This document shows, piece after piece, positions 1 through 7,258 of a DNA stretch of 20,586 bases. Position 1 is the stretch's first letter. The number at the start of each line of letters is the position of its first letter. The DNA comes from a virus. The stretch spans positions 1 through 20,586 of IMG/VR virus record IMGVR_UViG_3300018481_000088; one strand, given 5' to 3'. The notes under the pieces are model-generated. The model searched no databases, was not told the origin of the DNA, and was given only the letters and a program-made list of their open reading frames with translations. The position numbers and the translations under genes are program-made.

Positions 1-2
1 CC

Positions 3-1646
3 GACAAACGTGAGCGCGCCAAGTTCTGGGAGATCTGGGACCAGACCAGCGAGCGCTGCATCTGGGTCGCGCAGGGATGCGAGTTCGTGCTCGACGAGGC
101 CGAACCTCATCTTGAGCTACGAAACTTCTTTCCCTGCCCGGAACCGGCTTACGGCACAAACCAACGCGGCAGCCTCGTCCCCGTACCTGATGTCCTGCAA
201 TACCGAGATCAGTTGGAAGAACTCAATCTTCTCACGGGACGTATACATGCGCTATCAGACGCGCTGGAGGTGAAGGGCTTCTATCCTAGCGGTGGCGCCG
301 AGATCGCCGAGGCGGTGCAGGCCGCCATCATGACCAAGACGCCCGGCCGGTTGCTGGTGCCGATCTCCAACTGGGCCGCGTTCGGTGGCTCGAAAGAGGT
401 GATCATATGGCTACCGATCGATCAGATAGCGACGACGATACAAGCGCTGGTGATGCTACGAAAACAAGTCATCGAGGACATCTACCAGATCATGGGTATC
501 AGCGACATTATGCGCGGAGCCACGGACCCCAGCGAGACCCTTGGCGCCCAACAGCTGAAAACGCAGAATGGCTCTACGCGTACACGGGACAAGCAGCAGG
601 AGCTGGTTCGGTTTGCGCGGGACCTGGTCGAGATCACGCTGGAGATTATTACGCAGCATTTCGACGACGTCACGATGATCGAGATGTCGCAGACGCAACT
701 GCCGACCGACAACATGCAGAAGCAGGCGGCGCAGCAGATCTTCAGCCAGCTGCAGCAGCTGCAGCAGGCGCAGGCGCAGATGGCGCAGCAGCAGATCGCG
801 CCGCCCCAGGCCGACCCCTCGAAGCCCCCGCCGGCACCTGGGCAGGATCCGCAGTCGCAACAATTGCAGCAATTGAACGCTCAGATGCAGGACCTCGGCC
901 GGCAGCTGCAGAAACTGCGTGAGCAACCGACGATCGAGCAGGTGCTGCTGTTCCTCAAGGACAACCGCGCCAAGTCGTTCGTGCTCGACATCGAGACCGA
1001 CAGCACCATCCTGGCCGACGAGCAGGCCGAGAAGCAGGCCCGCACCGAGTTCGTCGGCGTGCTCGGGCAGCTGTTGCCGCAGCTGTCGGCAATGATCACC
1101 GCGGAGCCGCAGACCGCCGACTTCTGCGGCGAGCTGTTGAAGTTCGCCACCGCGCCGTTCCGCGCCGGCCGCAGCCTCGATGGCGCGATCGACGAGCTGG
1201 TTGAGCAGATGAAGGCGAAGGCAGTGCAGCCGAGTGCTGATCCCAATGCCGGACTGACGCAGGTCGAGCAGATCAAGCAGCAGACCGCGCGCGAGAAGCT
1301 GGCGCAGGACAAGGAGCTGGCGACGGCTGAGATGGCGCAGAAGGACCGTCACAAGACCTGGGAGCTGAATAACGCCAAGGAGATCGAGCGCATCAAGCTG
1401 CAGGGCAAGGCCGGCGATAACGAGATCAAGGCGCAGGTGCAGAACCAGAAGGCGATGCAGGACCGCGAGAGCCACCAGATGCACGTGCTGGAGAACGTGC
1501 AGAAGATACAGATCGATCGTGAGAAGGCCGCGCAGGCGGCAACGACGCACCAGTTCAAGCAGGCCGATAGTGCCAACCGCGCCAACGAACGCCAGCAGCT
1601 GAACCAGCAGAGGATGCAGCAGCCCTTCGGAGGGAGGCCGAGATAG
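3..1646 (+). CDS. Portal protein, P22-like, 5' end cut by window edge
   Basis: The reading frame is open from the first bases, so the true start lies outside the window; 547 residues are visible. The portal is the dodecameric ring at the DNA-packaging vertex through which the terminase pumps DNA and to which the tail attaches. The visible N-terminal part (FWEIWDQTSERCIWVAQG, then RDQLEELNLLTGRIHAL) and the block around nt 480-600 (IMGISDIMRGATDPSETLG, then RTRDKQQELVRFARDLVEI) match the wing/stem region of portals from P22-like podophages as I know them. A Gln/Pro-rich linker (nt about 715-860) precedes a long charged helical tail (nt about 1250-1640) that resembles the coiled-coil barrel of large portals. 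It is followed at once by a repeat-protein gene, not by scaffold and coat as in P22. Recognition is from memory of the family, without a search. Confidence 0.85.
   Translation, partial: DKRERAKFWEIWDQTSERCIWVAQGCEFVLDEAEPHLELRNFFPCPEPAYGTNQRGSLVPVPDVLQYRDQLEELNLLTGRIHALSDALEVKGFYPSGGAEIAEAVQAAIMTKTPGRLLVPISNWAAFGGSKEVIIWLPIDQIATTIQALVMLRKQVIEDIYQIMGISDIMRGATDPSETLGAQQLKTQNGSTRTRDKQQELVRFARDLVEITLEIITQHFDDVTMIEMSQTQLPTDNMQKQAAQQIFSQLQQLQQAQAQMAQQQIAPPQADPSKPPPAPGQDPQSQQLQQLNAQMQDLGRQLQKLREQPTIEQVLLFLKDNRAKSFVLDIETDSTILADEQAEKQARTEFVGVLGQLLPQLSAMITAEPQTADFCGELLKFATAPFRAGRSLDGAIDELVEQMKAKAVQPSADPNAGLTQVEQIKQQTAREKLAQDKELATAEMAQKDRHKTWELNNAKEIERIKLQGKAGDNEIKAQVQNQKAMQDRESHQMHVLENVQKIQIDREKAAQAATTHQFKQADSANRANERQQLNQQRMQQPFGGRPR
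1629..1637 (+). promoter_or_regulatory. Strong Shine-Dalgarno that points to an out-of-frame GTG
   Basis: GGAGGGAGG lies in the last codons of the portal gene. Eight bases later is a GTG (1646-1648) that overlaps the portal stop as TAGTG, the usual geometry for translational coupling. That GTG opens the frame 1646-2485, whose product is Arg/Gly/Cys-rich and looks like a shadow. The repeat protein is read in another frame, whose first possible start is the GTG at 1659, 21 bases from this site. The site probably serves the repeat gene by re-initiation, but the mismatch is real. Confidence 0.5.
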
Positions 1647-1658
1647 TGAGCAACGCCA

Positions 1659-2480
1659 GTGGTCAGCAACTCATGGGACAGTGGACTATGGGACACAGCG
1701 ATATGGGACGCGCTGGATGGCGTGGTGCTGGCGAGCGAGGTGAAGGATACCGCACTCGTCAACGGCGCGGTGCGGTGGCAGGCGACGCTGGCGGCGAGCG
1801 AGGCCAAGGATACGGCACTGGTATCCGGTGTCATAACTTCCGGCCCAGAGGTCGCCGGCTCGCTGAACCTGCTGGAAGCAGCGGACACGGTTGGCATCAG
1901 CGCCACGGTGTCGGGTGTCGTTGCGGCACTGGGTGCGATCGAAGCGTCGGACATCCTGACCATTGTCGCTGCGGCACGGTGGCCGGCGGCGCTATCTGCG
2001 AACGAGGCATCGGACACGGCATCGTTCAACGGCGCGGTACGGTGGTCGGCCTCGCTTGGCGCGTTCGAGGCGCCGGACACCGCGCTGATCAATGGGATAT
2101 CGCGTCACCTAGTGACGTTCGCCGCGGGCGAGGCACCGGATACGGCGCTGGTACAAGGCTCGGTCTTCACGATCGGCGAGATCGCCGGCTCGCTGGTCGG
2201 CCTGGAGGCGCCGGACAGTGTAGGCATCAGCGGCATGGTGTCTGGCACCGTCGGCACGCTGGTTCTTACCGAGGCGTCGGATGCGGTTGCGATCTCGGGT
2301 GCAGTGATCACGGCAGGCACGATCTCCGGCGTAGTGACGGCGACCGAGACGTCGGACACGGCGCGCGTTCTGGGGCTGCTGGAGCTGCCGGAGGCGCCGA
2401 TCGACATCGTCGGGCCGATGAGTTTCGGGCGCAAGCAACGCTATCTGTTGGGACCGTGGCAGGTCCCGGTGAGGTGGTGA
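1659..2480 (+). CDS. Repeat protein A: WD-rich N-terminus and ten EAPDTALING-type repeats
   Basis: 273 residues. The frame is chosen because it carries the same repeat as the protein at 5687-7249. GTG 1659 is the first possible start, since TAG and TGA stand just upstream in this frame. Residues 6-17 read WDSGLWDTAIWD, a motif also found near the C-terminus of the tail hub (14641-14676). Residues 18-242 hold ten diverged units of about 19-25 residues, consensus LAASEAPDTALINGAVRW. Units 2-4 and 7-9 match each other (VAGSLNLLEAADTVGIS and IAGSLVGLEAPDSVGIS), suggesting a larger five-unit repeat. The C-terminus (SFGRKQRYLLGPWQVPVRW) resembles that of the other repeat protein (VFGRTVVINRW). There is no signal peptide or membrane segment. 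A virion surface or fibre-like role is inferred from context; no enzyme motif is seen. Confidence 0.75.
   Translation: MVSNSWDSGLWDTAIWDALDGVVLASEVKDTALVNGAVRWQATLAASEAKDTALVSGVITSGPEVAGSLNLLEAADTVGISATVSGVVAALGAIEASDILTIVAAARWPAALSANEASDTASFNGAVRWSASLGAFEAPDTALINGISRHLVTFAAGEAPDTALVQGSVFTIGEIAGSLVGLEAPDSVGISGMVSGTVGTLVLTEASDAVAISGAVITAGTISGVVTATETSDTARVLGLLELPEAPIDIVGPMSFGRKQRYLLGPWQVPVRW
1710..2384 (+). repeat. Ten-copy diverged coding repeat (array A)
   Basis: Tandem units of about 57-75 bases encode E(A/V)xDTAL(I/V)xG cores joined by either a short RW linker or a longer linker ending in (V/I)(A/S)G. Copies are much more diverged from each other than those in the array at 6254-7177, so this array looks older or less homogenised. 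Confidence 0.75.
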
Positions 2481-2481
2481 C

Positions 2482-4809
2482 ATGAGCGACAGGTTTGGAG
2501 AATTAGCGGCGCTCGACGCCCTGCCTGATGTCGGTGCGCCACTAGTGGGAAATGGCGGGCAGTTTTCATCGGGATTGCCTGCCGTCAACCGCGTCGCCGA
2601 GCGGCTACCGAGCGCGATGCTCGGCGGCATCCTGCAGATGGCGCAGACGCCAGGCGCGCTGATGAAGGAGAACCCTTACGAGCCTGGATCCGAAATGGCG
2701 ACCTGGTACGACGCCCAGAAGAACCAGGTAGCCACCGAATGGGCGCCGAGCATGGCAACAAACATGATCGGCACCGGCATGCCGTTCGCGCAGCGTGGCG
2801 CGTTGGGCACGTCCGGCGGCAGGCCAGGGATCGGGCACAACAACCCGCCGGCAGAGATGCAGATGGGCGAGATCGCCGCCACGGCGCCGCCACCGCGGAC
2901 CTGGGCGCAGGATCTGCCAAGGCCCAAGCCCGCCGCGGCCGCCACCGAGATCCCTGACATCCGTGGCCTGTCGGTGCGGGATGCGATCGCGGAAGCGCGG
3001 CTGCAGCAGCATTTGATCGAAGCCGGCGGCACTTCCGAAAGCAAGTACGTTGGCGGCCCGCGCACGGTGCAGTCCAAGCAAGGCCTCAACAAACTGCGAA
3101 AAGACTTCGACGAGTACATTGGCGCCGATCCACGCGGCGGCGACTGGTACGATCGCTACCGTGGCGGCGTCTCATCCGTCACCGGCAACGATCCGATACA
3201 CAACAAGTGGATGGCCAATCAGGAAGGCCAGTGGTCGGCCGGCGTCGACCCCGGCAGCGAGCTGCATTTCGCGCTGAAGGAGAACAACGCTGCAATCGCC
3301 GGCATGCCTGTCAAGGCGGCGCGCCCGGCGCAGCACGAGGCACATATGCGCGCGGTCGCCGCCAAGGATCCGGACCTGTATCAGCTCGGTGACAAGACCG
3401 GCGAATACGCGCAGTTGGTCAACCCCGACGTGGTCAACACCCGTCCGCCTGGCGCGACTGGCGTCAATGACTTCAGGCATGCGCGCAACTGGGGTTACAC
3501 CGAAGCCAGCGGCGCGGCGCAGCGGGACGCGCTAACCAGCGCGCAGCATGGCTTCCTGGATTACGAGACCGCGTTGGCGGTCGACCGCGCCAACCAGACC
3601 AACCTCGGCGGCCGCAGTAACTGGACCGGCGAGCAGCTGCAGGCTGCGCCATGGGTGCGGCAGAAGGCGCTCGACATCCAGTCGCGCAACCCGAAGCTAA
3701 GCTACGACGAGGCCTTTGCGCGCGCCAACACCACGATCGCCGATTACTTCCCGCGGCATACCGCCTACGCGACGTTCGAGGCGCAGCCAGGCAGCGTCTC
3801 AGGGCACTTGCCAGGCTCCATGGCGGCCGCAGACGCGGAGAAGGCAGCGTTTGCTGCGGACCCGCGATCGACCTGGGCGACCGCGCCAGGCGGTCGTGAT
3901 GCCATTTATTCAGGGCTCGGGGTCGAGGGCACTGGCAACTACATGCGGGTGCGGCCTTCGGAGCAGATGACCGGCTTCTATAAGAACCCCGCCGGCGTCG
4001 TCGAGACCAACCCAGGCGAAGTGGCACGCCCCCTGGTGACGTTCAACACGGCCAAGGTGCCGGACAAAAACTTCATCGGCCCCTCGCAGCCTGAACCGTT
4101 CAAGACGCTGACGCCGCACGATCGCGCGCTCCTGGACGCGGGCGAGGCCTTCCGCGGCTATGTCGACGCGCAGAACGCCTCCGCCTATCACAAGAACTGG
4201 ACCGGCGGCCCGCAGAGCGAGATGAACTCGCTGTACTTCCCGCGGGAAGGCAAGGCCACCATGGGCGAGCTCGCGTCGCTGCAGGGTAAGGCCGAACCCT
4301 ACGGCCTGAATGACGTGGTTGACACCGGCAGCGGCATCACTTCGAGCAGTTTCTACCCCGGCACTTCACCCGAGATCGGCCAGGCGATCGGCAAGGCCGT
4401 CAAGAAGGGTGAGTTCAAGCAGTTCGGCGAGCCGGTGCGGGTGCGCACCGAGGGCGGCTACATTGACTACACCGACAAGTGGCCAGCTGGCGTCGGGTCC
4501 GGCGAGGCGACTACGCACATGCTGCAATACGTCAACAAGACGCCGGAGATCCGGGCTGCCTTCAACAACAATCCGTACATTGCCGAACGCGCCCTGGCGA
4601 AGCTCGAACGGGATAACGCCTGGGCGGATAAATGGGGCGCGACGAGGCCTGACATACAAAACGCCCGGCGCATCCTTTCGGAGGGACCGGGCGGCATTGA
4701 TCGGCTCGAAGCCGCACTAAAGAAGGGCGCTATTTCTCTTCCGGTTCTTGGCGCGATCCTGGCGGGCGGGACGGCGGCTTTGAAGGGCGGGGACCATGAA
4801 GGACTGTAA
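2482..4809 (+). CDS. Large protein of unknown function, likely virion-associated
   Basis: 775 residues, starting one base after the stop of repeat protein A. I do not recognise an enzyme domain. The N-terminus (residues 1-110) is Gly/Ala/Pro/Met-rich and is followed by RPGIGHNNPP (about 114-123), a motif I associate with alphaproteobacterial and phage proteins. The middle is soluble-looking, with many Trp and Tyr and phrases such as TGVNDFRHARNWGYTEASG and NWTGEQLQAAPWVRQKALD. The last 25 residues (ISLPVLGAILAGGTAALKGG and on) form a Gly/Ala-rich hydrophobic segment that could be a membrane-insertion or glycine-zipper helix. Length, position beside the portal and this tail would fit a protein packed in the head and ejected with DNA, but that is inference. 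Its 3' end overlaps the opposite-strand gene 4730-4915 by 80 bases. Confidence 0.8.
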   Translation: MSDRFGELAALDALPDVGAPLVGNGGQFSSGLPAVNRVAERLPSAMLGGILQMAQTPGALMKENPYEPGSEMATWYDAQKNQVATEWAPSMATNMIGTGMPFAQRGALGTSGGRPGIGHNNPPAEMQMGEIAATAPPPRTWAQDLPRPKPAAAATEIPDIRGLSVRDAIAEARLQQHLIEAGGTSESKYVGGPRTVQSKQGLNKLRKDFDEYIGADPRGGDWYDRYRGGVSSVTGNDPIHNKWMANQEGQWSAGVDPGSELHFALKENNAAIAGMPVKAARPAQHEAHMRAVAAKDPDLYQLGDKTGEYAQLVNPDVVNTRPPGATGVNDFRHARNWGYTEASGAAQRDALTSAQHGFLDYETALAVDRANQTNLGGRSNWTGEQLQAAPWVRQKALDIQSRNPKLSYDEAFARANTTIADYFPRHTAYATFEAQPGSVSGHLPGSMAAADAEKAAFAADPRSTWATAPGGRDAIYSGLGVEGTGNYMRVRPSEQMTGFYKNPAGVVETNPGEVARPLVTFNTAKVPDKNFIGPSQPEPFKTLTPHDRALLDAGEAFRGYVDAQNASAYHKNWTGGPQSEMNSLYFPREGKATMGELASLQGKAEPYGLNDVVDTGSGITSSSFYPGTSPEIGQAIGKAVKKGEFKQFGEPVRVRTEGGYIDYTDKWPAGVGSGEATTHMLQYVNKTPEIRAAFNNNPYIAERALAKLERDNAWADKWGATRPDIQNARRILSEGPGGIDRLEAALKKGAISLPVLGAILAGGTAALKGGDHEGL

Positions 4810-4915
4810 CCGGGCCATCGATGTCCATGCCCTTGTAGATCGCCATCTCCTCCTCCCAGGAGTACGGGGGCTCGTGATAGTAATGGATGCCGTCGTCGCA
4901 CATCTTTCTAGTCAT
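4730..4915 (-). CDS. Small opposite-strand protein of unknown function
   Basis: 61 residues, the only gene I can support on the minus strand. The start is backed by TAGGAG (complement of 4922-4927), 6 bases before the ATG. It fills most of the 160-base gap between two plus-strand genes and overlaps the end of the 775-residue gene tail to tail. The product looks like a folded small protein followed by a tail and not like a shadow frame: the first half (MTRKMCDDGIHYYHEPPYSW, then EEEMAIYKGMDIDG) is rich in His, Tyr, Trp and acids with few Arg, and the second half is Pro/Ser/Arg-rich. There is no membrane segment or known domain. It could be an expressed small regulator, a passenger (moron-like) gene, or a relic of gene insertion; its promoter is not evident. 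Confidence 0.6.
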   Translation of the reverse strand: MTRKMCDDGIHYYHEPPYSWEEEMAIYKGMDIDGPVTVLHGPRPSKPPSRPPGSRQEPEEK

Positions 4916-4969
4916 GATCCGCTCCTATGTTCCAAACGATTGTTTTAGTCCCATCAGGAGGAGAACGCA

Positions 4970-5374
4970 ATGGCCGTCAACTATATCGCCGCGCTGAAGA
5001 CCAACCGCATGCAGGACGTCGCCGACGTCATCAACGCCAAGACGATTGCCGCCGCAACTGGCGGCGGCACCATCCCGAAGCTGGTGATCGGCACCTCGGC
5101 GCTGTCGGGCGCCACCGGCGTGCTGTCTACGCACACGCTGTCCAACCCGGTCGGCACGGTGTCGGGCTCGGTGCTCACCATCACGTTGCCGACCGCGGTC
5201 AATGCCTCCGCGACTGGCACCGCAGCCCTGGCCGAGATCCGCACTGCGGCCGACGTCGTAATCGTCAGCGGTCTGGTCTGTGGCGTTGGCAGCGGCGAGG
5301 TGCAACTCAACTCGCTGTCGATCACGTCGGGTCAGAGCGTCAACATCACCGCCGCCAGCATCACGCATTCATAA
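4970..5374 (+). CDS. Small phage structural protein, beta-rich, function unknown
   Basis: 134 residues from ATG 4970, with a strong AGGAGGAG at 4957-4964. It belongs, as I recognise it, to a widespread family of small phage proteins. These begin with a short helix (here ALKTNRMQDVADVINAKT), followed by strand-rich repeats of the type LxIGTSxLSG, SNPVGTVSGSVLTI, NASATGTAALAEI, VIVSGLVCGVGSGEV, and end in SLSITSGQSVNITAASITHS. Members are usually annotated as hypothetical or virion proteins, and a head-decoration or tail-accessory role is plausible but unproven. No signal peptide, membrane segment or catalytic motif is seen. It begins a run of small genes leading to the SPRY/repeat protein. Confidence 0.8.
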   Translation: MAVNYIAALKTNRMQDVADVINAKTIAAATGGGTIPKLVIGTSALSGATGVLSTHTLSNPVGTVSGSVLTITLPTAVNASATGTAALAEIRTAADVVIVSGLVCGVGSGEVQLNSLSITSGQSVNITAASITHS

Positions 5375-5386
5375 GGAGCGACGGGA

Positions 5387-5680
5387 ATGGCAAGTGATTT
5401 TATCCAGATCAACACCAGTAACCCGGCGGTGGCGTCGCAGGCGGCGTATCTCAAACAATACGTTTCGATCCTGCGGTCGGCCTACGAACTCGGCACCCGC
5501 GTGCGCGCCAATATGCTGCACATGCACGACGGCACCACCTTCACCGAACTGGAGAGGCAGTTCGGCGTCCCGACGGGCAAAGGCAACGCCATATTCGATC
5601 TCGTCAACGGCAGCATTGGCGCGATGGAAGGCACCTTTCAAAACGACGACTGCAAACAAATTACCGAGCAGGTTGGGTAA
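5387..5680 (+). CDS. Small conserved-type phage protein, function unknown
   Basis: 97 residues, ATG 5387 with AAGGAG 15 to 10 bases upstream. The protein is mostly helical with a mixed composition (residues 18-47 AAYLKQYVSILRSAYELGTR and on; then HMHDGTTFTELERQFGVPTG). It has no low-complexity region, membrane segment or catalytic motif. It sits directly between the beta-rich 134-residue protein and the SPRY/repeat protein, and is probably co-expressed with them as a minor virion or assembly factor. That role is inferred from position only. Its stop overlaps an ATG (TAATG at 5678-5682) that opens only a 15-codon frame; the next real start is GTG 5687. Confidence 0.75.
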   Translation: MASDFIQINTSNPAVASQAAYLKQYVSILRSAYELGTRVRANMLHMHDGTTFTELERQFGVPTGKGNAIFDLVNGSIGAMEGTFQNDDCKQITEQVG

Positions 5681-5686
5681 TGTTCC

Positions 5687-7249
5687 GTGACAACATGGAA
5701 CCCATCGGACAAATCTTCACAGGTTAATCTTACTGGTAGCGATCTCATCGCTACCATCGGCAGTTCGACGTTTTACGAATACTGCCGCACGACCACCTCG
5801 AAAAACAGCGGCAAGGTGGTTTTTGAAGTTCACTGCAACGCCGACCAGGCGGTCGGCCTGACGCAGGCCGGCGTCATCCCTAGCTATGGGCAAGACGGCG
5901 CGAAGGAAGAATACTGCTTTGTGCCGCAAGGCGGCTACACGCTGCTGCGCTACAAGGGCAGCGGGCCCGGCTTCGAAAACACCAACCCGACGCCGTCGAG
6001 CGATTGGTACCTGCGCTGGTACCTCGACTTCACCGCAGGTGTTCAATACTTCGAAGTTAAAATCGGATCTGGCGGCAGCTGGACAAAGTTTTTTGGCGGT
6101 GATGCTGCCGCCGGTACGGGCGGCTTGGCACTCACCGCCGGATCCTGGTTTCCGTGCGTCGAGGCCTACGGCGGCGGTCACGCCACCACGCTTAATCCAA
6201 GCCCCACTAGCCTGCATTCGGGCTGGACGGCATGGGATGCCGCACCGACCGGCATCACCGGCACGCTGGGGGCCACCGAGGCGCCTGATACGGCGCTGAT
6301 CACAGGCACGGTGGCGACGGCCGGCATCAGCGGCACACTCGGCGCCATCGAAGCGCCCGACACCGCGCTGATTAATGGCGCCACGCGCTGGAACGCCACC
6401 CTGGCGGCAAGCGAGGCGCCTGACACTGCGCTGATCAATGGCGCTACACGCTGGAATGCTGCGCTAGCTGCTACTGAAGCGCCCGACACCGCACTGATCA
6501 ATGGCGCCGTCCGCTGGAATGCTGCGCTAGCTGCCACCGAAGCTCCTGACACCGCGCTGATCAATGGTATGACGCGCTGGAATGCTGCGCTGGCGGCTAC
6601 CGAGGCGCCAGACACTGCGTTGATCAACGGTACGACGCGCTGGAACGCCGCTCTGGTGGCCACTGAAGCGTCCGATACCGCGCTGATACAGGGCACCGTC
6701 ACCACGGCAGGCCAGATCTCCGGCTCGCTGGTAGGGCTTGAGGCCCCAGACACCGCACTCATCAACGGAGCGGTTACCGGCACCGCTGGCATACTGACCG
6801 CGACCGAGATCCCTGACACCGCGTCCATCAATGGCGCCGTGCGGTGGAACGCAGCCCTGGCGGCAAGCGAGGCGACAGACACCGCACTGATCAATGGCAC
6901 GGTGCGCTGGAACGCCCTCCTGGCCGCGGTCGAGGCCAGCGACATCGCGCTGATACAAGGCACGGTTAGTGCGCCGGCCACCATCACCGGCACGCTGAAC
7001 GCTCAGGAAGCGCCCGACACGGCGTTGATAACAGGCACGCTGGGTCTGCTCCAGGTTACCGGCACGCTGAACGCCCAGGAGGCCCCGGACACCGCGTTAA
7101 TCGTCGGGAACCTTGTTCTGCCCCAGCTTACTGGTATTCTGGCCGCGACCGAAGCTCCCGACACGGCGCGCATCAACGTCTTCTCGGAGCCTAAAGGGCT
7201 CCCCGGCGTTTTGGTTTTTGGAAGAACCGTCGTCATCAACCGCTGGTAA
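5687..7249 (+). CDS. SPRY-like domain fused to fourteen EAPDTALING repeats
   Basis: 520 residues from GTG 5687. The start is supported because TTWNPSDKSSQVNLTGSDL is the usual opening of phage SPRY-like domains. Residues 2-170 form that domain (SGKVVFEVHC, AVGLTQAG, YGQDG, LRWYLDFTAGVQYFEVKIG, GTGGLALTAGSWFPCVEAYG), a beta-sandwich that often binds protein or glycan partners. Residues 190-497 hold 14 repeat units, and the last 23 residues end VFGRTVVINRW, like repeat protein A. Such an architecture fits a rod with a terminal binding domain on the virion, perhaps a receptor-binding or capsid-surface fibre; this is inference. The first 120 bases look more A+T-rich than neighbouring genes and contain a perfect 10-bp hairpin. 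Units 3-6 are almost identical in protein and DNA, a sign of recent duplication or homogenisation. Confidence 0.85.
   Translation: MTTWNPSDKSSQVNLTGSDLIATIGSSTFYEYCRTTTSKNSGKVVFEVHCNADQAVGLTQAGVIPSYGQDGAKEEYCFVPQGGYTLLRYKGSGPGFENTNPTPSSDWYLRWYLDFTAGVQYFEVKIGSGGSWTKFFGGDAAAGTGGLALTAGSWFPCVEAYGGGHATTLNPSPTSLHSGWTAWDAAPTGITGTLGATEAPDTALITGTVATAGISGTLGAIEAPDTALINGATRWNATLAASEAPDTALINGATRWNAALAATEAPDTALINGAVRWNAALAATEAPDTALINGMTRWNAALAATEAPDTALINGTTRWNAALVATEASDTALIQGTVTTAGQISGSLVGLEAPDTALINGAVTGTAGILTATEIPDTASINGAVRWNAALAASEATDTALINGTVRWNALLAAVEASDIALIQGTVSAPATITGTLNAQEAPDTALITGTLGLLQVTGTLNAQEAPDTALIVGNLVLPQLTGILAATEAPDTARINVFSEPKGLPGVLVFGRTVVINRW
5734..5756. other. Perfect 10-bp hairpin near the start of the SPRY/repeat gene
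   Basis: The arms TGGTAGCGAT (5734-5743) and ATCGCTACCA (5747-5756) are exact reverse complements around a 3-base loop CTC. It lies 47 bases inside the reading frame and encodes SGSDLIATI-like sequence, with no T-run after it. It could affect early elongation or mRNA stability, be a protein-binding palindrome, or be chance. Confidence 0.6.
6254..7177 (+). repeat. Fourteen-copy coding repeat (array B)
   Basis: Tandem units of about 57-75 bases with protein consensus LAATEAPDTALINGAVRWNA. Units 2-6, 9 and 10 use a short RW-NA linker; units 1, 7, 11, 12 and 13 use a longer linker ending (I/V/L)(S/T)G. Units between about 6380 and 6660 are highly similar at DNA level, so recombination or slippage could change copy number. 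Confidence 0.85.
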
Positions 7250-7258
7250 GGAGCCAAC

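Noticed and set aside
456-1550. Long minus-strand frame opposite the portal gene
   Set aside because: Leu/Arg/His-rich composition with no start signal; it mirrors the helical Gln-rich portal coding sequence and is a shadow.
1646-2485. Frame 1646-2485 with neat stop/start overlaps at both ends
   Set aside because: The product is Arg/Gly/Cys-rich low-complexity typical of an out-of-frame reading of a GC-rich gene, while the other frame carries the repeat seen again at 5687-7249. Kept only as a start-site puzzle.
5680-5727. 15-codon frame opened by TAATG before the SPRY/repeat gene
   Set aside because: Too short and without features to call as a gene; mentioned only for the start-site offset.
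6178-6993. Long minus-strand frame opposite repeat array B
   Set aside because: Its repeats (SAVSGASVAASAAFQR) are just the complement of the plus-strand repeats; no ribosome site and no independent support.
6254-7177. Regular repeats resembling a CRISPR array
   Set aside because: Repeats are in-frame coding units without unique spacers, and unit length follows the protein repeat.
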